A stretch of DNA of 61,065 bases from an uncultured beta proteobacterium (GCA_903886275.1 CAISLN010000046.1:1-61065), one strand, 5' to 3'; counted from the stretch's first letter, positions 38,601-46,362 are shown. A program made the numbers and translations. Notes: generated from the letters alone by a model not told the origin.

Positions 38601-39366
38601 AGGTATTGGCCTGGGTGCGAGAACGTCCGGCACCGCTGTAGCCCGTGGGCAGCATCAGCACCAGATTGGTGGTCACACCCTGGCTGGCTATCTGCTTGCC
38701 CACCACATTGGAGATGTAGCCCATGTCCAGAAAGGTGCCGGAACCAGTGCCGCCGGCGGTGGAGGCCACCACCACGATCTTGAGCTTGCCGGTCTGCACC
38801 TTCAGGCCCAGCCTGCGCTGCGCCTCGGCCGAAGACACGTTGGACAATAGGCGCTCCACCTTGGTCCGGATGGCGCTCTTGATCTCGGAATACTTGTCAA
38901 ACAGGTACAGGCGCGAAATGGAGCGAATCTGCCCTGCGCCATCGTCCGGGTTGATGTTGAGCTCGACCAGTTTGGCGCGGGTCAGCGGAAACCATTCCTG
39001 AATCACCGGGTACTTGGCCAGGTCTTCATCGGTCTTGACGTACTTGCCGATGTCGAGCTTTTTGATGAGCTTTTCTTCTTCCTTGAACTTGACCTTCTCG
39101 CTCAAAATATCGGTCTTGGCCGCAGTACCGGCCTGCGCGATTTCGTTGAAGCTGAGGTCGATCTGAAGGAACTCTGCAAACGGAAACTCGGTAAGCTGGT
39201 CCAGCCGCACCGGCTGCGCCGTTCCTGCCGCCCACAGCGTGTTGAGAATGCGCCGGCGGATGCGCCAAAGCACCTCTGCCCCTGTTCCGCCCAAGGCAAT
39301 AAACAAAGTTGGTTCTACCTCGGTGAGGGTTATGTCAACTTTTTTCTCATTCAGATTTTCAGCCAT
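35683..39366 (-). CDS. Large tubulin/FtsZ-like GTPase with C-terminal GYF domain
   Basis: A 1227-residue protein. The N-terminal region has tubulin-superfamily nucleotide-binding features: FIALGGTGAEVL (residues 22-33) and STAGGTGSGTFLDMGY (202-217), the GGGTG(T/S)G T4-type loop, then ANTYAALMELE. This fits the tubulin-like Pfam family PF13809. A long helical middle (about 400-1130) has no recognised enzyme motif. After a Pro/Ala-rich linker, residues about 1165-1215 form a GYF_2 domain (QQYGPYTMQSLVTF...SSMVWRAGMAAWLAAGQVPEL), a proline-rich-peptide binder. No signal peptide, so cytoplasmic. It is the centre of a seven-gene unit of membrane and periplasmic proteins. Polymerisation is possible but unproven. 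Confidence 0.88.
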   Translation of the reverse strand: MAENLNEKKVDITLTEVEPTLFIALGGTGAEVLWRIRRRILNTLWAAGTAQPVRLDQLTEFPFAEFLQIDLSFNEIAQAGTAAKTDILSEKVKFKEEEKLIKKLDIGKYVKTDEDLAKYPVIQEWFPLTRAKLVELNINPDDGAGQIRSISRLYLFDKYSEIKSAIRTKVERLLSNVSSAEAQRRLGLKVQTGKLKIVVVASTAGGTGSGTFLDMGYISNVVGKQIASQGVTTNLVLMLPTGYSGAGRSRTQANTYAALMELETSMRQGSRYIKRWAENETIRDMPETPYSNVYLADTANLAGAQTSDIKDLYDMLADALFEDFSTAEFANKKRSISVNQNQHKIQPYLSRVDQQTYGDMKLTFSRGYSSFGQATIDTHLEQKKNIVLFRQVNGMLKAFFGVSSEDSKADNKVNSPTEQERDELLANRMHLGVDNEIINYDFVEQTEEYRKGAERTIYPILMELLRVNGVSRLDDIETQIRDTFEQIGQGGGHKEWPLKIADAIKQINHDTFKAVESGSGLHEDAIKRRRAELLAELLSPERKDGLIKALWSRVDNKERGGLDYTIELILRLKDRMENANTGLVKALELNAKWFSDLSGHLRSRETGTLQDHLQQAIGKLLGGETQAKAKLKQISSAVGLYVRYHIYSAACREAAVLVHELSEGLGKKTGTDADGNPTWGGFIGNLEEGRTMVRAIIRDAENQIELTSEAMKQGHAMYFVLPAPRSSIDELEMLPPKQAREWAEQAFEDLGGTQQLFVMLKQDSGRTELLGKLRNRALALIAGSGSNAEEENPLFAALELHQNRGQLFTDVMQRAMPWVAAKLDKYLKESNPDDQYKCFIGVKDSKLFAARYGNELRSRVPTMSMMTTKQVDFVEIDTPGKLVCYVELTGLPLPSLKALDDWYTAYVEENAKVPAHTHRRTSTFVHPRELTTDELTSRMEDFKLFVQTVALGILTRTGRGQDADLYKQRVKGGMRSVNSERMLRLEGLGPFRPALQEEVEDALDELKTPDQLAIWVALLEYYRDSVYPIVVKRVDDSDRDEKHLPTLACEQLAEMYRDRLTAKVGETQAKQLLRTAHEALAQCCDEISGSTGDPYPYEVNKETLQNKLLLKGEVLQPGWSLGAQSCAPAGMAPPPAPGMAPPPPPTALPDLQFHLLVGAQQYGPYTMQSLVTFVPTGQLTVSSMVWRAGMAAWLAAGQVPELAALFGPPLAGAVAPAPPAPPAPAFP

Positions 39367-39401
39367 CTCGGATATCCAGGGTTAGGGGCGATTGCGGTTT
39401 G

Positions 39402-39785
39402 TTATTTCTTGGAAGAAATGACGATGCACAGAATCAGGCAAATCAGCGAGATGGCAGCCAGTGGAAGGATCGTCATCAGGGTCAGCAGGCTCTTGCTGAC
39501 CAGGGCCAGGCAGCCAATGGCCGAGGCAAAAAACAGGCAGCCAAACAAGCCCCAACCGGCCAGTCCGGCATTGTTGGGTGAGCGTTTCATGCTCGCCACC
39601 AGATAGTTCACATAGGCATTGCGTATCAAGAAAAACACAATCGCCAGCGCCAGCAGCGCGCCCGCGCCTATCAGCACTTCCTTGTTGCTCGGTCCGGCGT
39701 TCAGTTCTTCAGTGATGACTGGCATCGGAATTTCAGTCGTCAAAGCGGGGTCTTTGGCGGGGGGAATAGGAGGTAGGTCAGCCAT
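39402..39785 (-). CDS. Small three-helix membrane protein, paralogue of the 34892 protein
   Basis: A 127-residue protein. A proline-rich cytoplasmic N-terminus (LPPIPPAKDP) is followed by three hydrophobic segments. The loop VNYLVASMKRSPNNAGLAG closely repeats the C-terminal module of the lipoprotein encoded at 34892. The proline-rich head could be bound by the GYF domain of the tubulin-like protein encoded next door (35 nt away); this is inference. Function unknown. Confidence 0.82.
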   Translation of the reverse strand: MADLPPIPPAKDPALTTEIPMPVITEELNAGPSNKEVLIGAGALLALAIVFFLIRNAYVNYLVASMKRSPNNAGLAGWGLFGCLFFASAIGCLALVSKSLLTLMTILPLAAISLICLILCIVISSKK

Positions 39786-39809
39786 TTATTTCTTTCGTTG
39801 GTTTAACTA

Positions 39810-41300
39810 TTACGTGATCCGAACATTGCTGCTCTTGCCCTTGTCCGGGGTAAACGCAGGCTTGCCAAAACCGCGTTTAAGCCGGCCCACTGCTTCACCT
39901 TGCGGATTCTTCAAAATGACCTCGCCAAAGGGACGCAGGCCATAGGTTTTTTGGATACCGTCCACAGAGACCCGGTACAGAGTTTCGCGGCGCGAAGCCA
40001 TCAGAAAACCCATCAGGCCGCCGACCAAAAGCAGTGTGGCTGCGGCGACCACCAGCAGGGGCCAACTGGGATACTCCACTTCGATAATCAGGCTTTGCGA
40101 TGTCAGGGATTTGCGCGCGGACTCACCCGGCACAAACAGGTCCGGCAGGGGGTCGCCTGGAAACAGTTCCGCCATCTCCTTGGTGAAGTCCTTTGACAGG
40201 GCCAGCTTCTGGTCTTCGAGCTCGAAGCGGATCACGCCGCTGGTTTTGTAGCCGTTGCCAAAAATAACTTCCGGGGTCCAGGGTGAGGGAAGGGCCGGAA
40301 TTTGGATCTTCACCTTCAGCTCGGGCGACAGTGCGCCGGCAGGAATAGCAGCGATCCGGTCGGTTGACAGGCTGACAGCGATCTTGTCTTTGCCATGGGT
40401 GGCAAAGCCCTTGGTGTCAATTTCCACCTTGGCCGACTGGATGTCATAGGGGTAGAAATCGTTGCGCAACTGCCCTATCAACTCGGCCGATTCGGGCTTG
40501 CTGTCGGCAGAAAAAGTCATCACCAGCGTCTTGTGGTCGGGTGCCAGGCGGGCCTGTACGTCGGGACTCTTGACGCCCTTGGGCACAAAGGTCAGCGCCT
40601 CGGCGTTCAGGGGTTTGAGCCTTGCTGCGGTCTTGCCAAAGGGCACATTGGCAAGCAGCATTTTCTGCAGCACGGCGTCCGCCAAGTCGCCATAGGCCAG
40701 GGCATAAAACATCAGGCCATTGGCACGGTAGGAGGCGGTGGAGGTACTTTGTGCCGGCAGTGCATGGGGGAAGGCCACGATGCGCTTGATATCGCCGGTC
40801 TCCTGCACGAATCTATAAAAATCCTTGTTTCGCTCCAGCGTTTCAGCGTTGTTGTTGGGGCTGTTCTTGTTGTTGGTAACAATCCAGAGGATGGCGGATT
40901 TGCCGGGCGAAAACTGCGTCACCGCGCCCACGATGGCTTCCTTGAAGTCGGTGTCCGCATAGACTTTTTTGCCGGGCTTTTGCGCGACTTCAATGGACTG
41001 CACGGCCTGTGCAATTTTGGCCTGGTCCGCGCCCTGGTAGATCAGCGTGGGGGACTTGTTGGTGCCGCTCGACTGGTTAAAGCTCGCCACCATCTGCTCT
41101 GACCCATAGGGCGCTAGGCGAGCGGACAACTCCAGAATCAGGCCCTTGAACTTGGAAGCGGGGTCTTCGTAAAAGGGCAGCATCCAGCCGGAGTTCTGCA
41201 CCAGGATAATCTGTGGCACACCCTGCCCGGCGTGCACAGGTGCAATGGCCCATAACAGGCAACATAGAGCGAGAAGCCGCGCAGGTTGGAATGTGCTCAT
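39810..41300 (-). CDS. Periplasmic protein with degenerate von Willebrand-A-like domain
   Basis: A 496-residue protein with a signal peptide (residues 1-24, ending VHAG). The next region resembles a vWA fold: QIILVQNSGWMLPFYED at the place of the DxSxS metal site, with Gln for the first Asp, and ADTDFKEAIVGAV where the second MIDAS loop would be. Beta-rich domains follow to about 420. One membrane helix (about 428-450) and a short cytoplasmic FHA-like tail (LRPFGEVILKNPQGEAVGRLKRGFG) come last. The ATG at 41300 overlaps the upstream stop. Probably a periplasmic sensor or adaptor. vWA assignment is moderate. Confidence 0.75.
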   Translation of the reverse strand: MSTFQPARLLALCCLLWAIAPVHAGQGVPQIILVQNSGWMLPFYEDPASKFKGLILELSARLAPYGSEQMVASFNQSSGTNKSPTLIYQGADQAKIAQAVQSIEVAQKPGKKVYADTDFKEAIVGAVTQFSPGKSAILWIVTNNKNSPNNNAETLERNKDFYRFVQETGDIKRIVAFPHALPAQSTSTASYRANGLMFYALAYGDLADAVLQKMLLANVPFGKTAARLKPLNAEALTFVPKGVKSPDVQARLAPDHKTLVMTFSADSKPESAELIGQLRNDFYPYDIQSAKVEIDTKGFATHGKDKIAVSLSTDRIAAIPAGALSPELKVKIQIPALPSPWTPEVIFGNGYKTSGVIRFELEDQKLALSKDFTKEMAELFPGDPLPDLFVPGESARKSLTSQSLIIEVEYPSWPLLVVAAATLLLVGGLMGFLMASRRETLYRVSVDGIQKTYGLRPFGEVILKNPQGEAVGRLKRGFGKPAFTPDKGKSSNVRIT

Positions 41301-42886
41301 TGTTCGGTGAAGGTTTGCAAGGGCCAGCGGTAGCAATTGCTGTCGTCAGGAAAGTAGAGAAACAAATGGGCTTGGTGAATAAAGGCCACGATGTCGGGCA
41401 ACTGCGCCACCGAAATTCTGAATTGGCTGCCCTGCACGCCCTCCTTGGCATCCACGCCGGTAGCCGTCAGGGCCTCGCCAGGAGAACCCGATCCCTGAAT
41501 CACAAACCGTGCAAAGCCGGTCGCGCGCAGGTTGCGGTTCCTGAAAACATCCGTGAACAGGCCCGGGTCCTCCCGCCCCTCCCACTGACCCAGCTTGGCC
41601 ATCAGCACCAGTCCTTTTTCACCGAACTGCAGAATCGGATAGCGCAACTCGGTTTGCTCCCCGACGTTGGAGTTGACCTGGTGCACATCGCTCCAGTGGT
41701 CATAGAGCCAGGAAAACGCCGCCCGCCCCGTGGTCACGAACTGCCCGCTCTCGACATCTTCGCAGTCCACCGCCTCGTCACCGTCGAACTTGAATAGCTT
41801 GTATTGCACATCGTCCCTGGCTCGCTGCGTCAAGGGCGGGATTTCACAGAGCTGCCAATAGCCCGGCCTGGAGCCGGTTTTGCGATAGGGCACGCCGATC
41901 TCCACCTTGGCCGTGGCATGCGGCAGCGACGAACTCCATGGCCGAAACGACCATTTCCCTTTGGCATGGGGCTCCGGATAACCCACCCGGATGTAGCCTC
42001 CGCGGCAAGGCCAATAGGCCACCTGGCGCACTTCATCGACTATCGGTGTTCCGAAAAACGCCTGCTGGCCTGGCGCTCTGACCAGCTGCGCGGCAATGGC
42101 TGCGGGGTCGGATAGGGACTCACAGTCCGACCAGTTGGCATCGCCATCGCGACGGATGAGCATGACCAACTTGTCGGCGCGCATCACAGGCGCAAGCACA
42201 TAGTCCTTGAGCCGGGCAGCGCCGCCTACCGACGCGCCGACACCGCGGTCCATCAGCAATGTGTTGGTGGCCCAATCGACGCTCACCCATACCGGGCCTT
42301 CGCGACTCGGGATGGCACAGCCGGTTTCCGACATATCGCTTGCCATGCTCCAGGCCCAACCCGGCAGCAGGTCTTCGCCCGCACGGCCTTTCAAAGCAAG
42401 CCACTTTGGTTGGCCGTCAGCGCGGTAAACCCAGACCTGGCCCACGTCCCTTTGCAAGGCGATCAGGAGTCGGCCTTTGGCGCCCAGACGCAGGCTGGCA
42501 AAGGACAGCAGGCTGTTCATCAATGGCAACGTAAAAGCATCACCGCATGCCTTGGTGCTCACTTCGGGGCGAATGGAGTTGGCAAGCACCTTGAGTCCGT
42601 TGGACATGCCGAAGGGAGGAGTCCAGGGCGCAAACGCTTCTTGGGGCGCAGCGGGCAGCGCTTGTCCGCAAGCTGGGCAAAACTGGAACTCCGGTGGAAA
42701 GTATCTGCCAGCGCAGGGCGTTGAAGTAGCTGGGTGTAGCCTGGCCCCCAAGAGGGAATCCAAGGGGGCAGCGGGCGCTTCCTCACATTGGCGACCGTGC
42801 AAGATCTCTAGAGAGAACCGCTCACCCGCCTCGTCTTGTTGCCAAGAAGCGTCATTCAATTGCCACAAAACGATTCCCTTCTTCAT
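41297..42886 (-). CDS. Zinc-ribbon protein with propeller-like C-terminus
   Basis: A 529-residue cytoplasmic protein. A short N-terminal segment (MKKGIVLWQLNDASWQ) is followed by a zinc-ribbon half-motif FCPACGQ (about residues 69-75). The long C-terminal part has repeated strands with Trp/Tyr clusters (VWVYRADGQPKWLALKG, GPVWVSVDWATNTLLM, RQVAYWPCRGGYIRVGY), suggesting a beta-propeller, but no named family is evident. First gene of the minus-strand unit. The DNA near 42735-42780 contains the GCCCCC/GGGGGC repeat within the frame, encoding APAAPLDSLLGARLHP. Confidence 0.78.
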   Translation of the reverse strand: MKKGIVLWQLNDASWQQDEAGERFSLEILHGRQCEEAPAAPLDSLLGARLHPATSTPCAGRYFPPEFQFCPACGQALPAAPQEAFAPWTPPFGMSNGLKVLANSIRPEVSTKACGDAFTLPLMNSLLSFASLRLGAKGRLLIALQRDVGQVWVYRADGQPKWLALKGRAGEDLLPGWAWSMASDMSETGCAIPSREGPVWVSVDWATNTLLMDRGVGASVGGAARLKDYVLAPVMRADKLVMLIRRDGDANWSDCESLSDPAAIAAQLVRAPGQQAFFGTPIVDEVRQVAYWPCRGGYIRVGYPEPHAKGKWSFRPWSSSLPHATAKVEIGVPYRKTGSRPGYWQLCEIPPLTQRARDDVQYKLFKFDGDEAVDCEDVESGQFVTTGRAAFSWLYDHWSDVHQVNSNVGEQTELRYPILQFGEKGLVLMAKLGQWEGREDPGLFTDVFRNRNLRATGFARFVIQGSGSPGEALTATGVDAKEGVQGSQFRISVAQLPDIVAFIHQAHLFLYFPDDSNCYRWPLQTFTEQ

Positions 42887-43191
42887 TTTTTGCTTACGGA
42901 ATGCTTAAAGCAAACACACCGTTTCCCACTCTCGAAAGTACCACATCAAACCGGGGGAAATAGAGCAGCAGCCATACTTATTTAGTCATCCTCCTTGACG
43001 CACCAATGTAATAAAGCGGTCCGCGCATCGGATAGAAGGTGAGTCTGTGGGCTTCTTCATCGAATTTCTTACCCCTTGTGAACGGCGTTCAGATCACCCG
43101 CCATCCACCGGCAGGTGGCTCCGCTTTCACAGCCTGAAGTAGACGACAATCAGAAAGCGCTTATTTCAATGCAAAAAAAGGAGCCACTTTC
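42887..43191. promoter_or_regulatory. Divergent control region of the tubulin-like cluster
   Basis: 305 bp without a supported gene between the minus-strand unit and the divergent binding-protein gene. It is more AT-rich than the surroundings, with TACTTATTTAGTCATCC, a TTGACG at about 43000 and CAATGTAATAAAG. A small inverted repeat (CCACC-GGCA-GGTGG) lies near 43106. A purine-rich AAAAAAAGGAGCC before the ATG is the ribosome binding site of the 43192 gene. No convincing spaced promoter pair could be picked by eye. Confidence 0.5.
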
Positions 43192-44802
43192 ATGCGACTG
43201 GGTACACACATTCGGGCTGCAACGCTACTTGCATGGATCGCCACATGCGGGTTTGCGCATGGTCAGGGATTTGTGTTCGGACCTATTGATGCAAAGACGC
43301 AGAGCGGGTCTGCCGTCAACGCAGAAGTGCGCAACCCCAAAGTCGAGATCGCGCAGCGACTGCTGACCCGTCTTGGAATATACCGGGGCGAACTCAATGG
43401 CATCAGCAACCAGAAAACCACCGACGCCATACGAAGCTTTTCGGCACAGCACGGCTTGGGCAACTCTCCCATGGTGAGCGATGCCTTGTTGCTCGCCATC
43501 CGGCGCGTGATTTGGCAGAACCAAAACTGGGCCTCTGGTACCTATAAGGGGCGCGACAAACTGGTCGATCCTGCAGGCTTGAAGGAGGCCCAAGTCCTGC
43601 TGGGAAAACTGGGCTTCGAGACCGGCCCTATTGATGCCACGTTCGGCCCCCAAACCCAGGTTGCGACCGAATCTTTTCAAGAATCCCAGAAGGTCACGGT
43701 AGACGGACTCATCACACCCACGGTACTCATGAATCTGCGCCGGGCTGTGGGTGGTGTGGGCCACAAGGCCAGCGGCGTAGTGCGGATTTTGAACTGGCCC
43801 GATTACATAGACCCGGAGGTTCTGTTGGGTTTCGAGAAAGAAAACAACATACGGGTGGTCTACGACCTCTTCAGCAGCAATGACGACCTGCAGGCGAAGT
43901 TGAGCGCGGGCGGGGTGCCCTATGACGTGGTGTTCCCGACCGCCAACACCGTGTCTTCCATGGCGAGCAAGGGACTGCTGGCACCACTGGACAAGGCCAG
44001 CCTGAAGAACATCAAAAATATAGACCCAAGGGTCGATGCGGCCATGCTGACTTGGGACAAGGAGGCCAAGTACAGCGTGCCCTATATGTGGTACACGATT
44101 GGCATTGCCTGGAATGCAAAACTGGTCGCCAAGGTTCCTGGTGCCAAACCCATGGGCTCGTTGGGCAATATCTTCGACCCGGAACAGGCTAGAAAATTCA
44201 AGTCCTGCGGAGTTGCCTTTGAAGATTCCGCCTCTGATATTTTTCCGATTGCCGCTATTGCGGCCGGACAACGCAAATGGGAAGGCGCGAGCACCATCGC
44301 CGCAGTCGAAAAATTACTCAACCGTTTGGTAGGCATAGTCAAAGTGGTCCCGACGGACCAATTCATTGATGAATTGGCAGCTGGAAAGTTGTGCTTGGCG
44401 GTTGGCTATTCCGGCGATGCTGTTCAAGCCCAATCCAAGTCACGCGGAATTATTGAATACAAAATTCCTAGTGAAGGGGGCTTGCTCGCTGTAGACACCA
44501 TGGCGATACCGAGCAATTCGGAACACAAAAAACTTGCACATATATTTATAGATTATTTACTACGCCCGGAGGTCATTGCCAAGATATCCAACGTGGTCGG
44601 CTATGCCAATGCCAATATCCATGCCAGCAATTTCATGAGCAACAGCGTGAAATCAAATCCTGCCGTGATTCCGAGCAATGAAGACTTGAGCCGCGCCCTG
44701 CCGATTCCCATCCTCAGCACCAAAGAGCGGGAGGATATCGCGCGCATCTGGACCCAATTCGCCAAGGCCAAGCCAGACTCCGCCGTGCTTGACCTGAAAT
44801 GA
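43192..44802 (+). CDS. Peptidoglycan-binding domains fused to PotF/PotD-type binding protein
   Basis: A 536-residue exported protein: signal peptide (1-25, ending AHGQ), two PG_binding_1-like repeats (VEIAQRLLTRLGIYRGELNGI...IRSFSAQHGLG at about 50-100, and KEAQVLLGKLGFETGPIDATFGPQT at about 128-185), then a periplasmic polyamine-binding-protein fold (about 197-536: VVRILNWPDYIDPEVLLGFEKE, YDVVFPTANTVSSMA, YMWYTIGIAWN, LCLAVGYSGDAVQA). PotF/PotD family proteins bind putrescine or spermidine for ABC uptake, but no transporter genes are here, so it may be a wall-anchored polyamine sensor or scavenger. Divergent from the tubulin-like unit. Confidence 0.88.
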   Translation: MRLGTHIRAATLLAWIATCGFAHGQGFVFGPIDAKTQSGSAVNAEVRNPKVEIAQRLLTRLGIYRGELNGISNQKTTDAIRSFSAQHGLGNSPMVSDALLLAIRRVIWQNQNWASGTYKGRDKLVDPAGLKEAQVLLGKLGFETGPIDATFGPQTQVATESFQESQKVTVDGLITPTVLMNLRRAVGGVGHKASGVVRILNWPDYIDPEVLLGFEKENNIRVVYDLFSSNDDLQAKLSAGGVPYDVVFPTANTVSSMASKGLLAPLDKASLKNIKNIDPRVDAAMLTWDKEAKYSVPYMWYTIGIAWNAKLVAKVPGAKPMGSLGNIFDPEQARKFKSCGVAFEDSASDIFPIAAIAAGQRKWEGASTIAAVEKLLNRLVGIVKVVPTDQFIDELAAGKLCLAVGYSGDAVQAQSKSRGIIEYKIPSEGGLLAVDTMAIPSNSEHKKLAHIFIDYLLRPEVIAKISNVVGYANANIHASNFMSNSVKSNPAVIPSNEDLSRALPIPILSTKEREDIARIWTQFAKAKPDSAVLDLK

Positions 44803-44853
44803 GCCGGGGCATGCACTTGTTGGCAGCAGTGCAACTGACTGGATCTGCAGCCC

Positions 44854-46038
44854 ATGTCTGAACCCTCCGCTTCGCCCGCTTTCAGTTGCCCGCATTGCGC
44901 AAGCCCTTGGTTTGGCGCGGTGCTGTTTTGCCCTTATTGCGGTGTCGCAAATTCGCTTGCGCCCAAGGCCGCCCCTTTGCCGCAGGCGCACAGCCTGTGG
45001 CGGAGCCGCCCTGCACCTGTGCAAGCGGCCGTACCAGCGGAAGTCCCACCCATTGCTTTGGCCCCTGCTGTGCCACTGCCTGCAAAACCCGCGCCAGCAG
45101 CAGCCCCTGAGCCGATTGCAGTCCCGGCGAAATTCGCGACTCAAGATGCGCGAACTTCGCGCCCGATGGCCAAAGCCAGCGCTCTTTTGCTTGCAGGCCT
45201 GGCACTGGCCGGTGCTTACGCCTATTGGGGACGGTCGCATGCGCCAACGTCACCCGGTATGCCTTCTGCAGCGCCTGCACTCCAGCTGCCAGTGACGCAA
45301 GCTGTCAACGCCTCGCCTGCCGCAGCGGCAAGTCCGAGCGCCATCGTGGCCCAAGACCTGGTGATGCCGGCACCGCCAAAAGCGAGTCCAGCACCTGGCT
45401 TTACAGCCGTCCAACCATCGCCCCAAGAGACCCAGGCAGAAAGCAAAAGTCCTTTATCCCAAAAAGCCAACCCGATTGATGTGCTGAAGTCCTATCCCAT
45501 AGAGGCTGCGCGGCAGCACTTGGGCGAGATGCTTGATGCGGCCAAGCTCGGCGGCAATCTCAATTTGCAGGACCAGGTACAAGCCCTCGCGGCCTTACGC
45601 AAACCCCCGCGTGGCGACCATAGGGCGGCATTGGCACTCAGCGCACAGGGCTCGTCCGCTCTGAAGTCGGGCAATTTTGCAGAGGCTGCCCAGTTGCTGA
45701 CTGAGGCGCTCAGGCTCGATCCTTCCGATGCAGAAGTGTTGAACTCCCTGGCTTTTGCGCGGCTCAAACAACACCAACTATCCAGCGCGCGCAATGCGGC
45801 ACTGGCCTCTTTGTTGTTGCTGCCCACCAGAACCGCCACCTGGGCGAATTTGGCCTTCATTCTTGCCGAGGATGGCAAGCTGGGCTCGGCTTCCTCTGCG
45901 TTTTACCTGGCCTATCACTTCTCAAAAGACAAACCCGAGACCCAGAACTACTTGCAACGCCTCAACAGCGAAGACGCAGCATCCACAGCCGGCCTCAAGG
46001 AGGCAGCCTCCGGTGCCTTGAAACTCATCAACCGCTAG
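44854..46038 (+). CDS. Zinc-ribbon/TM/TPR membrane protein
   Basis: A 394-residue protein. The N-terminal double CxxC zinc ribbon has Cys12, Cys15, Cys27 and Cys30 (FSCPHC...FCPYCG). A Pro/Ala-rich linker leads to one membrane helix (about 106-123, ASALLLAGLALAGAYAYW), a second Pro/Ala-rich linker, then TPR-like repeats (about 255-380: LSAQGSSALKSGNFAEAAQL, LRLDPSDAEVLNSLAFARL, LLLPTRTATWANLAFIL). The layout matches the 33774 protein on the other side of the cluster, although direct sequence similarity is weak. It follows the binding-protein gene by 51 bp. Confidence 0.83.
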   Translation: MSEPSASPAFSCPHCASPWFGAVLFCPYCGVANSLAPKAAPLPQAHSLWRSRPAPVQAAVPAEVPPIALAPAVPLPAKPAPAAAPEPIAVPAKFATQDARTSRPMAKASALLLAGLALAGAYAYWGRSHAPTSPGMPSAAPALQLPVTQAVNASPAAAASPSAIVAQDLVMPAPPKASPAPGFTAVQPSPQETQAESKSPLSQKANPIDVLKSYPIEAARQHLGEMLDAAKLGGNLNLQDQVQALAALRKPPRGDHRAALALSAQGSSALKSGNFAEAAQLLTEALRLDPSDAEVLNSLAFARLKQHQLSSARNAALASLLLLPTRTATWANLAFILAEDGKLGSASSAFYLAYHFSKDKPETQNYLQRLNSEDAASTAGLKEAASGALKLINR

Positions 46039-46107
46039 CAGCTGACACCGGATTGAAATATATAGAACACCACAATGGGCATCTCCAACTGACAACCCAG
46101 GAAAACG

Positions 46108-46323
46108 ATGCTCTATCGCGGTGTGCCTCAAATGCAGGCTATTGGAAAACGTTTGACGCGTGAACAGCATCTGGTTTTGAAGCAGCTGCGAACCGAGAAC
46201 GGTTTTGAAGGCATGCATACCCATGCGTTTCTTGCGCTGTTGCGGCTGCTGCGCCACCATGGCGGCCCCGCCACGGCGCGCACCGAAGGATTCAACTATG
46301 CCATTCAAAGGATTCGAGATTGA
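46108..46323 (+). CDS. Possible small protein
   Basis: A 71-residue frame preceded by CAGGAAAACG, a plausible ribosome binding site. It is basic and helical (REQHLVLKQLRTENGFEG...FLALLRLLRHHGG), with no recognised family, signal or membrane segment. It fills the gap between the TPR gene and the patatin gene. Coding status uncertain. Confidence 0.4.
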   Translation: MLYRGVPQMQAIGKRLTREQHLVLKQLRTENGFEGMHTHAFLALLRLLRHHGGPATARTEGFNYAIQRIRD

Positions 46324-46362
46324 AAAACAACAACGGCCATCCACTGGCTTGAACGGCTGCAG

